A DNA stretch of 6,811 nt from an uncultured Actinomyces sp. (lineage in GTDB: Bacteria; Actinomycetota; Actinomycetes; Actinomycetales; Actinomycetaceae). The position numbers and the translations under genes are program-made. The stretch spans positions 1 to 6,811 of the forward strand of contig CALEXZ010000131.1 of NCBI GenBank assembly GCA_937926195.1, read 5' to 3'. Below the pieces are notes generated by a model. It did no database searches and was not told the DNA's origin. It saw only the letters and a list, made by a program, of their open reading frames with translations. The stretch's first letter is position 1, and each line of letters starts with the position of its first letter. Positions 1-5,292 of the stretch are shown here, piece by piece.

Positions 1-720
1 AACAACCCCGAGGCCCACCTCATGGTCGTGCTCGTCGACGAGCGCCCCGAGGAGGTCACGGACATGCAGCGCACCGTCAAGGGCGAGGTCATCGCCTCGA
101 CCTTCGACCGCCCCGCCTCCGACCACACGAGCGTCGCCGAGCTCGCCATCGAGCGTGCCAAGCGTCTGGTCGAGCTCGGCCAGGACGTCGTCGTGCTGCT
201 CGACTCCATCACCCGCCTGGGCCGCGCCTACAACGTCGCCGCCCCCGCCTCGGGACGCATCCTGTCCGGTGGTGTGGACGCCAGCGCCCTCTATCCGCCC
301 AAGCGCTTCTTCGGCGCCGCCCGCAACATCGAGAACGGGGGGTCGCTCACCATCCTCGCCACCGCCCTGGTGGAGACCGGCTCGAAGATGGACGAGGTCA
401 TCTTCGAGGAGTTCAAGGGCACCGGAAACATGGAGCTGCGTCTGTCGCGCCAGCTGGCCGAGAAGCGCATCTTCCCGGCGGTCGACGTCGCCGCCTCCTC
501 CACCCGCCGCGAGGAGCTGCTCATCGACCCGGCCCAGCTCAAGATCATGTGGCGCCTGCGCCGCCTGTTCTCCGGGCTGGAGCAGCAGTCCGCCCTCGAG
601 CTCGTCATCGGCAAGCTCAAGGAGACGGGCTCGAACGCGGAGTTCCTCATGGTCATCTCCAAGACGACCCCGCAGGGCACCTCCCTGGCCGACGCCGACG
701 ACGACGGGAACCTGGCCTGA
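1..720 (+). CDS. rho: Transcription termination factor Rho, C-terminal part (5' end outside window)
   Basis: Rho is the hexameric RNA-dependent ATPase that translocates along untranslated nascent RNA and releases RNA polymerase. The reading frame is open from base 1 and ends at TGA 718-720, giving 239 visible residues that align with E. coli Rho from about residue 198 to its end. Visible landmarks are VDERPEEV (catalytic Glu at visible residue 14, E. coli E211), Walker B LLDSITRL (Asp 68, E. coli D265), the Q-loop SGGVDASAL, the R-loop region EEFKGTGNMEL, and two inter-subunit arginines at 156 (EKR) and 169 (STR), matching E. coli R353 and R366. The RNA-binding N-terminal domain, the actinobacterial N-terminal insertion and Walker A lie upstream of the window. 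The protein ends in a short acidic tail (DADDDGNLA) that E. coli Rho lacks. Internal ATGs such as position 22 are not the start, because conserved residues precede them. Confidence 0.98.
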   Translation, partial: NNPEAHLMVVLVDERPEEVTDMQRTVKGEVIASTFDRPASDHTSVAELAIERAKRLVELGQDVVVLLDSITRLGRAYNVAAPASGRILSGGVDASALYPPKRFFGAARNIENGGSLTILATALVETGSKMDEVIFEEFKGTGNMELRLSRQLAEKRIFPAVDVAASSTRREELLIDPAQLKIMWRLRRLFSGLEQQSALELVIGKLKETGSNAEFLMVISKTTPQGTSLADADDDGNLA

Positions 721-722
721 GG

Positions 723-753
723 GGCTGGGCGGGCGCAGCGCACGCACCCAGCC
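723..753 (+). terminator. Small hairpin directly after the rho stop codon
   Basis: GGCTGGG (723-729) and CCCAGCC (747-753) form a 7-bp stem beginning 3 nt after the rho stop. A further 3 bp (733-735 with 743-745) is possible inside the loop. No U-tract follows. It could be the first of two stacked terminator hairpins, or simply a 3'-end stabiliser. GC-rich chance pairing is possible. Confidence 0.4.
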
Positions 754-775
754 TGAGCGTCCAACATCACGTCCT

Positions 776-811
776 GCGCCCTGGCCCCCGCGTTGTGGGG
801 GCCAGGGACGC
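776..811 (+). terminator. Strong GC-rich hairpin, likely rho terminator
   Basis: CCCTGGCCCCC (779-789) pairs perfectly with GGGGGCCAGGG (797-807) around a 7-nt loop, GCGTTGT. The stem extends by 3 bp (776-778 with 809-811) across a single bulged A at 808. It lies about 55 nt after the rho stop and before rpmE. No T-run follows, as is common for hairpin terminators of high-GC actinobacteria. An 11-bp perfect stem is unlikely by chance even at this base composition. Confidence 0.7.
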
Positions 812-822
812 GGCGGCATAAT
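793..822 (+). promoter_or_regulatory. Candidate rpmE promoter
   Basis: CATAAT at 817-822 matches five of six bases of the sigma-70-type -10 hexamer and is a rare AT-rich word in this sequence. TTGTGG at 793-798, 18 bp upstream, keeps only the TTG of a -35 box. Transcription would begin near 829, giving an rpmE leader of roughly 65 nt. The -35 half overlaps the right arm of the terminator hairpin behind rho. The call rests mainly on the -10 element. Confidence 0.45.
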
Positions 823-835
823 CGTCGACTGGTTT

Positions 836-870
836 CCGGTTCACCTGCGCGGACAGTGCGCGGGACCCGG
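836..870 (+). ncRNA. Folded rpmE leader, possible L31 autoregulatory element
   Basis: The leader can fold into a two-part hairpin. GGTTC (838-842) pairs with GGACC (863-867) with one T-G wobble. An ACC bulge (843-845) follows, then T846-C850 pairs with G858-G862 around the loop GGACAGT. Two more pairs (836-837 with 869-870) form if C868 is bulged. The structure ends 15 nt before the AGGAG ribosome binding site. L31 leader motifs have been proposed in actinobacteria by comparative genomics. Whether this is one of them is inference from position and shape. Confidence 0.35.
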
Positions 871-895
871 GGCCCTCTGAATGCTAGGAGACACC

Positions 896-1108
896 ATGAA
901 GCAGGGGATCCACCCCGACTACGTGGCCACCAAGGTCACGTGCACCTGCGGCAACACCTTTGAGACCCGTTCGACCGTCACCTCCGGTGAGATCCGCGTC
1001 GACGTCTGCTCCGCCTGCCACCCGTTCTACACGGGCAAGCAGAAGATCCTCGACACCGGTGGCCGCGTGGCCCGCTTCGAGGCCCGCTACGGCAAGCGCG
1101 CGAAGTAA
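896..1108 (+). CDS. rpmE: 50S ribosomal protein L31, zinc-binding (C+) form
   Basis: This 70-residue protein (MKQGIHPDY...) is a large-subunit ribosomal protein that helps bridge the two subunits. Cysteines C16, C18, C38 and C41 form the zinc site that marks the C+ type, as opposed to the zinc-free paralogue induced under zinc starvation. The hallmark CSACHPFYTGKQK follows, and the length is normal. ATG 896 is chosen over the in-frame ATG at 881 because AGGAG (886-890) sits 5 nt before 896 and L31 proteins begin MKxGIHP. The gene lies between rho and prfA, its usual actinobacterial place. It appears to have its own promoter and a terminator hairpin on each side, so it is probably transcribed at least partly on its own. 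Confidence 0.98.
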   Translation: MKQGIHPDYVATKVTCTCGNTFETRSTVTSGEIRVDVCSACHPFYTGKQKILDTGGRVARFEARYGKRAK

Positions 1109-1117
1109 GCAGCCTGC

Positions 1118-1164
1118 ACGACGCCGACGGAAGGCACCCAGTGAGGAGCCGCCGTCGGCGTCGT
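1118..1164 (+). terminator. Long-stem hairpin after rpmE
   Basis: ACGACGCCGACGG (1118-1130) pairs perfectly with CCGTCGGCGTCGT (1152-1164), a 13-bp stem starting 10 nt after the rpmE stop. Inside the 21-nt loop, GGC (1133-1135) can pair with GCC (1148-1150). No T-tract follows. The most likely role is a terminator or 3'-end barrier separating rpmE from prfA. The remaining 85 bp before prfA show no convincing promoter. Confidence 0.65.
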
Positions 1165-1249
1165 CGCGTCCCGGCCTCAGACCAGGTGGGCGCGGACCCG
1201 GCCCCGCCGACCGCCCACGACCCCCGACCAGCACCACCCGAGAAGGACC

Positions 1250-2338
1250 ATGAGCGACGACTTCTCCGCCGCGGTCTCGATGACCGAGGAGTACGCCCGC
1301 ATCGAGACCGAGATGGCGGACCCCGCCATCGCCTCCGACCCGGGGGCCATGCGGCGCCTGGGGCGCCGCTACGCCGAACTCGGCCGCGTCGTCGCCGCCT
1401 ACCGCGCCTGGCAGCAGGCCGCCGCCGACCTGACCGACGCCACCGAGCTCGCCGCCGAGGACCCGGACTTCACCGCCGAGCTGCCGGCCCTGGAGGCGGC
1501 TGCCGCCTCCACCGCCGAGCACCTGCGTGACGTCCTCGTCCCCCGCGACCCCGACGACGCCCGCGACGTCATCATCGAGGTCAAGGCCGGTGAGGGCGGT
1601 GAGGAGTCCGCCCTCTTCGCCTCGGACCTGGCGCGCATGTACACCCGCTACGCCGAGCGCATGGGCTGGGCCGTCGAGGTGCTTGACGCCACCGACTCTG
1701 AGCTCGGCGGCTACAAGGACATCCGCCTGGCCGTCAAGGCACGTGGCGCCGTCGAGCCCCAGGACGGGGTGTGGGCCCACCTGAAGTACGAGGGCGGCGT
1801 CCACCGCGTCCAGCGCGTGCCGGTCACCGAGAGCCAGGGGCGCATCCACACCTCCGCCGCCGGGGTGCTCGTCATGCCGGAGGCCGACGACCCCGGCGAG
1901 CTGGAGATCGACCCGAACGACCTGCGCATCGACGTCTTCCGCTCCTCGGGGCCCGGCGGCCAGAGCGTCAACACGACCGACTCCGCCGTGCGCCTGACCC
2001 ACCTGCCCACCGGCATCGTCGTGTCCATGCAGAACGAGAAGTCGCAGCTGCAGAACAAGGAGGCGGCCCTGCGGGTCCTGCGCGCGCGGCTGCTGGCCGA
2101 GCGGGCCGCGGCGGCGGCCGCGGAGGCCTCTGCGGCCCGCCGCTCCCAGGTGCGCACCGTGGACCGCTCCGAGCGCATCCGCACCTACAACTTCCCCGAG
2201 AACCGGGTCGCGGACCACCGCACGGGCTACAAGGCCTACAACCTGGACACCGTGCTCGACGGCGACCTGGGCCCCGTCATCGACTCGGCGATCGCCATGG
2301 ACGAGGCGGAGCGTCTGGCGGCGGTCGGCCAGGCGTGA
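1250..2338 (+). CDS. prfA: Peptide chain release factor 1 (RF1)
   Basis: RF1 recognises UAA and UAG stop codons in the ribosomal A site and triggers peptidyl-tRNA hydrolysis. The 362-residue length matches the family (E. coli 360). Residues 1-110 are the helical domain 1. The stop-codon reading motif is P191-V192-T193 in VPVTESQGRIHTSA (PAT in E. coli), the form expected for RF1 and not the SPF of RF2. The catalytic GGQ is residues 236-238 in SSGPGGQSVNTTDSAVRLTH. The C-terminus has the usual TYNFPENRVADHR block. ATG 1250 is preceded by AGAAGGA (1241-1247) with a spacing of only 2 nt, shorter than normal. ATG 1280 is an alternative but would remove part of the conserved helix. Gln238 is the expected methylation target of the overlapping downstream gene product. 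Confidence 0.98.
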   Translation: MSDDFSAAVSMTEEYARIETEMADPAIASDPGAMRRLGRRYAELGRVVAAYRAWQQAAADLTDATELAAEDPDFTAELPALEAAAASTAEHLRDVLVPRDPDDARDVIIEVKAGEGGEESALFASDLARMYTRYAERMGWAVEVLDATDSELGGYKDIRLAVKARGAVEPQDGVWAHLKYEGGVHRVQRVPVTESQGRIHTSAAGVLVMPEADDPGELEIDPNDLRIDVFRSSGPGGQSVNTTDSAVRLTHLPTGIVVSMQNEKSQLQNKEAALRVLRARLLAERAAAAAAEASAARRSQVRTVDRSERIRTYNFPENRVADHRTGYKAYNLDTVLDGDLGPVIDSAIAMDEAERLAAVGQA

Positions 2339-3207
2339 AGGACGACGGCGGCCTCGACCGCTACGCGCTGCGCCGGCTCGTGCGTGAGGCGGGGGCGAGC
2401 CTGGCTGCCGCGGGTGTCGCCTCACCCGAGCACGACGCCCGTGAGATCGCCCAGTGGTTGCTGGGGGGCCCGCTGCCGCTGGTCGACGGCGCGGACGCCG
2501 CCTTCACCGCCGCCTTCGCCGAGGCTGTCCGACGACGTGGGGCGCGCGAGCCGCTCCAACGCGTCACCGGGCGCATGTTCTTCCGCGGCCTGGAGCTGGA
2601 GTGCCGGCCCGGCGTGTTCATCGTCCGGCCGGAGACCGAGGTCGTGGCCGGAGCGGCCATTGAGGAGGCGCGTGCGTGCGGGGGAGCGCAGGCCGGTCCG
2701 CTCGTCGTCGACCTGTGCACCGGCAGCGGGGCCATCGCGGCCGCCGTCGCCGTCGAGGTACCCTCCGCCCGGGTTACCGCCGTCGAGCTGGACGACCGGG
2801 CGTGGGCGGCCGCCGTCGCCACCTGTGAGCGTCACGTGCCCGGACGGGTGCGTGTCGTGCTGGCCGACGCGGCCGCGCCCTCGACGCTCGCCGAGCTGGA
2901 CGGGAGGGTCGACGTCGTCGTCACCAACCCGCCCTACGTGCCCGCGGGCGCGGTGGAGGACCCCGAGACCGCGCGTCACGACCCCCACCTGGCGCTGTTC
3001 GGCGGCGGGGAGGACGGCCTGGACCTGCCCACCGCCCTCGTGCGCCGTGCGGGCGCGCTGCTGCGTGGCGGCGGGCTGCTCGTCATGGAGCACGACGCCG
3101 GACAAGGGCGGGCCCTGCGCGAGGCGGCCCTAGCCTCGGGCTTCACGACGGCGGAGACGGGGCAGGACCTCACCGGCCGCGACCGCTTCCTGCGCGCCCG
3201 ACGCTGA
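2335..3207 (+). CDS. prmC: Peptide chain release factor N5-glutamine methyltransferase
   Basis: PrmC (HemK) transfers a methyl group from S-adenosylmethionine to the GGQ glutamine of release factors 1 and 2, improving termination. The 290-residue product has a helical N-terminal substrate-binding domain (about 1-85), the conserved linker R98-P-E-T-E102, SAM motif I VDLCTGSGAIAA (Asp126, Gly130, Gly132), the acidic end of strand 2 (VTAVELDDRAW), and the catalytic N198-P-P-Y201. It ends in the family signature DLTGRDRFLRARR. The start is a GTG at 2335 that overlaps the prfA stop as GTGA, a 4-bp overlap implying translational coupling. No strong ribosome binding site is visible. The same frame stays open far upstream through prfA, but only the part from 2335 resembles PrmC. 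The motif has Cys128 where many homologues have Gly (DLGTG). Confidence 0.97.
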   Translation: MKDDGGLDRYALRRLVREAGASLAAAGVASPEHDAREIAQWLLGGPLPLVDGADAAFTAAFAEAVRRRGAREPLQRVTGRMFFRGLELECRPGVFIVRPETEVVAGAAIEEARACGGAQAGPLVVDLCTGSGAIAAAVAVEVPSARVTAVELDDRAWAAAVATCERHVPGRVRVVLADAAAPSTLAELDGRVDVVVTNPPYVPAGAVEDPETARHDPHLALFGGGEDGLDLPTALVRRAGALLRGGGLLVMEHDAGQGRALREAALASGFTTAETGQDLTGRDRFLRARR

Positions 3208-3226
3208 AGAGAGAGCGCCGGGCCTC

Positions 3227-3393
3227 GGACAACGTACTGTCCGGCGGATCACCTGCGGCGCGGCGGACAACGTACCGTCCGGCGGATCACCTGCGGACCG
3301 ACAGCGTGCCTGCCGATGGATAACGCGCTGTCCGGCGGATCACCTGCGCCGCGACGGACAACGCACTGCCCGACGGATCACCTGGTGGCCGCC
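3227..3393 (+). repeat. Forward half of the array: four 38-bp-type units
   Basis: Units begin at 3227, 3265, 3318 and 3356 with GGAC or GGAT. Each carries AACG, a variable pair of bases, C(T/C)G(T/C)CCG and then GGATCACCT. Units 1, 3 and 4 are 38 bp. Unit 2 is 53 bp, with 15 extra bases (about 3303-3317) that look like a shortened extra sub-unit. Most units can form a short hairpin, clearest in unit 1: CGGACA (3226-3231) with TGTCCG (3238-3243) around loop ACGTAC. Confidence 0.85.
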
Positions 3394-3406
3394 CCCAGGT
3401 GATCCG
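3374..3406. terminator. Perfect inverted repeat at the polarity switch; candidate bidirectional terminator
   Basis: CGGATCACCTGG (3374-3385) and CCAGGTGATCCG (3395-3406) are perfect 12-bp inverted arms around a 9-nt loop. They are formed by the last forward and first reverse repeat core. The hairpin works on both strands and lies between the ends of two convergent genes (prmC ends at 3207, the kinase at 3507), which suits a bidirectional terminator. No T-tract is present on either side, and termination activity is inferred. Confidence 0.5.
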
Positions 3407-3481
3407 CCCGCACAGAGGTGATCCGCCCGCACAGAGGTGATCCGTCTGCGGGAAAGTGATCCATCCGCGGAGAAGTGAGCC
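3395..3481 (-). repeat. Inverted half of the array: five 19-bp-spaced cores
   Basis: Read on the minus strand, four 19-bp blocks are phased exactly: 3481-3463, 3462-3444, 3443-3425 and 3424-3406. They are followed by a final core at 3405-3397. The copies at 3406-3424 and 3425-3443 are identical (GGATCACCTCTGTGCGGGC on the minus strand). The two outermost copies, nearest the kinase gene, have diverged most. Identical inner copies with degenerate outer copies suggest growth by tandem duplication. Confidence 0.9.
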
Positions 3482-3482
3482 G

Positions 3483-3497
3483 CCGGGCCCGTCCCGG
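3483..3497 (-). terminator. Short hairpin just downstream of the kinase gene
   Basis: CCGGG (3483-3487) and CCCGG (3493-3497) form a 5-bp stem with a 5-nt loop, 9 bp past the minus-strand stop codon. It is short and could be chance in GC-rich DNA. It may add to termination together with the larger inverted repeat further on. Confidence 0.25.
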
Positions 3498-3506
3498 AGG
3501 CGAGTC

Positions 3507-4445
3507 TCAGACGTAGCGGCGCGCGAGAGCGGCCGCGTGGGTCCCGTACCCGCCGCCGAAGAGGTAGACGTGGATCATGAGCATGTGCAGCTGGTGCAGC
3601 GCGACCCTCTCCTGCCAGCCGTCGGCGAGGGCGGACACCTCGTTGTAGCCGACGTAGACCTCCTCGAGGAACCGCTGGCCGAAGACACCAAGAGCCGCCA
3701 GGTCCGTCTCGGCGTGCGCGCCCTGAGCCATGGAGTCGATGAGCACGCCGACAATGTCCGCACCAGCCCCCGCGCGCCCGCCTGGCCCACGACGGCCGGC
3801 ACCGCCCGGCCCGCACCCGGCCGTCTCGGGCGCCCAGGAGGCGACCTCGGTGGCAGGCACCCACAGGACGTTGCCGGTCCACAGGTCCCCGTGCGTGCGG
3901 GCCACCGCCACGCGCTCCCCGCGCTCCTGCGCGCAGCGGCGGGTGAGCTCGGGCTGCGGGGCGTCGAAGTCACCGTCGGACAGGCGGGCGCACACCCGCT
4001 CGATGAGCCCGGCCTCGCCGCGGCTGAGTGAGCCCGTGTCCCGGCCCGGGCCGATGTAGGGCGCCAGGCGGTCCTCGGCGTAGAAGCGGCCCCAGGGCCG
4101 GGGCTCGTCCCCGGGTGCTTCGGGTGCGTGCGGCCGCAGGCGGATGTCCGAGCGCCCCATGCGGGTGCGCCCGTCCCAGCCGGGAGGGGCGGCACCGAAG
4201 GCGGGAGCACCGGCGGCGTGGGTCACCGCCAGGGCCCGGCCGAAGGCCCGTGCGGCCTCGGGCGTCACCTGTCCGGCGCTCAGACGGGGCTCCTCGATCC
4301 AGCCGTCACCGACGGTGGTCGGCACCGTGTGGGCACCGCCGTCGGGCATGGCCGCGGCCAGCCACGCCAGGCCCTGGGCCTCCAGGCGGGTCGCCCCGGA
4401 AAAGTCATCGGTCTTGCGGATCACGGCATGGGGCCGGCTGCTCAT
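3507..4445 (-). CDS. Fructosamine/ketosamine-3-kinase family protein
   Basis: Members of this family (eukaryotic FN3K, E. coli YniA) use ATP to phosphorylate sugars attached to amines, which destabilises the adduct and reverses glycation. The 312-residue product keeps the aminoglycoside-phosphotransferase-like fold signatures: N-terminal IRKTDDFSGATRLEAQGLAWL (probable ATP-site Lys11 and helix-C Glu22), catalytic loop H185-G-D-L-W-T-G-N192 with Asp187 as base, metal-binding Asp237 in GVLIDSMAQGAHAETDLA, and the C-terminal YxxxH-x-LFGGGY pattern. Two features are odd: Ser238 where the family normally has Pro (LIDP), and a Gly/Pro/Arg-rich insertion at about 205-229 (bases 3759-3833) between the catalytic loop and Asp237. 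GGGAG at 4455-4459 lies 9 nt before the ATG. The gene diverges from the AlkD gene and converges on prmC. The exact substrate cannot be read from sequence. Confidence 0.9.
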   Translation of the reverse strand: MSSRPHAVIRKTDDFSGATRLEAQGLAWLAAAMPDGGAHTVPTTVGDGWIEEPRLSAGQVTPEAARAFGRALAVTHAAGAPAFGAAPPGWDGRTRMGRSDIRLRPHAPEAPGDEPRPWGRFYAEDRLAPYIGPGRDTGSLSRGEAGLIERVCARLSDGDFDAPQPELTRRCAQERGERVAVARTHGDLWTGNVLWVPATEVASWAPETAGCGPGGAGRRGPGGRAGAGADIVGVLIDSMAQGAHAETDLAALGVFGQRFLEEVYVGYNEVSALADGWQERVALHQLHMLMIHVYLFGGGYGTHAAALARRYV

Positions 4446-4552
4446 GGGCCAAGGCTCCCACGTCCCGGCCGCGGACGGGGGCTCCCCGCGTCCCTTTCAC
4501 CGAGCGCGGCCGACGGCGCCCGCTCGGGCGCAGGGGCTGCGACACTGGACGT
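4446..4552. promoter_or_regulatory. Divergent intergenic region with a near-palindrome
   Basis: These 107 bp separate the divergent kinase and AlkD genes and must contain their start signals. GCGCCCG (4516-4522) and CGGGCGC (4525-4531) form a 16-bp near-palindrome with a 2-bp centre, a possible operator. For the + gene, GACACT (4541-4546) ends 6 nt before the ATG. It keeps only the A and final T of TAnnnT, would fit a leaderless transcript, and no good ribosome binding site is present. No convincing -35 is seen for either direction. The palindrome could be chance in GC-rich DNA. Confidence 0.3.
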
Positions 4553-5257
4553 ATGAGAGCCGAGCCGACGGCGGCCGTCGCCGCCTTCCAGGAGGAGCTG
4601 CGCACCGCACTGGCGCAGGCCGGCGACCCGCAGCGCGCCGAGCAGCAGCGCGCCTACCTCAAGTCGCAGATGCCGATGTACGGCGTCGGAGTCCCCGCCA
4701 CCCGCAGGCTCGCGACGAGGATCGCCGCCGCTCACGCGGATCTCTGGCACGACGCCACCACCTGGGAGACAGCGCTGCGCCACCTGTGGGACGGCGCCAC
4801 ACACCGTGAGGAGCGCTTCGCCGCCCTGGCGATCATCCGCTCCACCTACTCGGCCGCGCATACCGACCGCATGGCGTCCCTCGCGCTGTACGAGCACCTG
4901 CTGCGCACGGGGCAGTGGTGGGACCTGGTGGATGAGACCTCCCACGCTGTGGGTCTTGTGGTGCGCGCCCGCCCCGCGGCGGCCGCTCGCATGCGCGCCT
5001 GGGCCGCGGACCCCGACCTGTGGGTGCGCCGCAGCGCCATCATCTGCCAGCTCCAGCACAAGGACCGCACCGACCTCCACCTCCTGACCGACGTCATCGA
5101 GGCCAACGAGGAGGACCCGGAGTTCTTCATCCGCAAGGCCATCGGCTGGGCCCTGCGGGACTACGCCCGCACCGACGGCGCCTGGGTCCGCCGCTTCGTC
5201 GACACCCACCCGTGCCTGTCAGCGCTCAGCCGTCGCGAGGCCCTCAAGCACCTGTGA
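4553..5257 (+). CDS. DNA alkylation repair protein, AlkD-like DNA glycosylase
   Basis: AlkD-type glycosylases, built of HEAT-like helical repeats, excise cationic N3- and N7-alkylpurines and start base excision repair without flipping the base into a pocket. This 234-residue protein has the family length. It shows the N-terminal AYLKSQMPMYGVGVPATRRL block, QWWDLVDETSHAVG, LWVRRSAIICQLQHK and FFIRKAIGWALRDYA. The residues matching Bacillus cereus AlkD W109, D113, R148 and W187 are all present as W123, D127, R160 and W199 (alignment by eye), so the enzyme should be active. It ends with the typical LSALSRREALKHL. ATG 4553 is chosen because similarity begins there. The frame is open further upstream, but that part is antisense to the kinase gene. 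There is no Shine-Dalgarno sequence, so translation may be leaderless. Only 35 bp separate it from the helicase gene, another DNA-repair function. Confidence 0.93.
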   Translation: MRAEPTAAVAAFQEELRTALAQAGDPQRAEQQRAYLKSQMPMYGVGVPATRRLATRIAAAHADLWHDATTWETALRHLWDGATHREERFAALAIIRSTYSAAHTDRMASLALYEHLLRTGQWWDLVDETSHAVGLVVRARPAAAARMRAWAADPDLWVRRSAIICQLQHKDRTDLHLLTDVIEANEEDPEFFIRKAIGWALRDYARTDGAWVRRFVDTHPCLSALSRREALKHL

Positions 5258-5277
5258 AGGACGTCGGCGCGCGCCAG

Positions 5278-5283
5278 TAGGCT
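5278..5283 (+). promoter_or_regulatory. Candidate -10 element for a leaderless helicase transcript
   Basis: TAGGCT fits the actinobacterial -10 consensus TAnnnT and ends 9 nt before ATG 5293. The transcription start would then fall at about 5290-5293, on or within 3 nt of the start codon. This agrees with the absence of any Shine-Dalgarno sequence in front of the gene. No clear -35 box is seen, and GTGAAG at 5254-5259 is only a weak candidate. Readthrough from the AlkD gene could also contribute. Confidence 0.5.
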
Positions 5284-5292
5284 GGGCGCAGT

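Larger units (their letters stand above)
3226..3481. repeat. Ordered two-polarity repeat array between convergent genes
   Basis: This array fills most of the 299-bp gap between prmC and the convergent kinase gene. The core GGATCACCT starts at 3246, 3284, 3337 and 3375 (steps 38, 53, 38). Its complement AGGTGATCC starts at 3397, 3416 and 3435, with degenerate copies at 3454 (AAGTGATCC) and 3473 (AAGTGAGCC), all exactly 19 bp apart. The forward 38-bp unit divides into two related 19-bp halves, for example GGACAACGTACTGTCCGGC and GGATCACCTGCGGCGCGGC, which share 12 of 19 positions. The whole block therefore looks built from one 19-bp element amplified in both directions. No coding gene fits here. 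There are no flanking target duplications or transposase, so mobility is not shown. Confidence 0.9.

Noticed and set aside
155..880. Plus-strand open frame of 241 codons overlapping rho in another frame
   Set aside because: Its Ser/Arg/Pro-rich translation is a frame shadow of rho, whose own frame carries all the conserved motifs.
1771..2334. Upstream extension of the prmC frame to an ATG at 1771
   Set aside because: The extra sequence is Arg/Pro/Ala-rich and lies inside prfA in another frame. PrmC similarity and the GTGA overlap place the start at 2335.
884..2425. A 513-codon open frame on the minus strand antisense to rpmE and prfA
   Set aside because: Its translation is low-complexity Gly/Val/Arg/Asp-rich sequence with no family resemblance, and it lies opposite two certain genes. 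Long antisense frames are expected from GC-biased third codon positions.
3246..3443. A partial 16S rRNA gene or rRNA fragment
   Set aside because: Only about 9-13 nt around the core match the rRNA 3' end. The flanking sequence does not continue as rRNA, so no rRNA gene is present.
3226..3481. CRISPR array
   Set aside because: Units are directly adjacent 19/38-bp blocks without unique spacers of constant length, orientation reverses in the middle, and no cas genes are nearby.
3340..3882. Minus-strand open frame running from the kinase gene into the repeat array
   Set aside because: It is an out-of-frame shadow of the kinase, and its end is just translated repeats. The 19-bp and 38-bp periods are not multiples of three, so they shift frame and do not suit a protein repeat.
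4028..4552. Upstream extension of the AlkD frame into the kinase gene
   Set aside because: The translation is Arg/Pro-rich antisense of the kinase. AlkD-family similarity begins only after ATG 4553.
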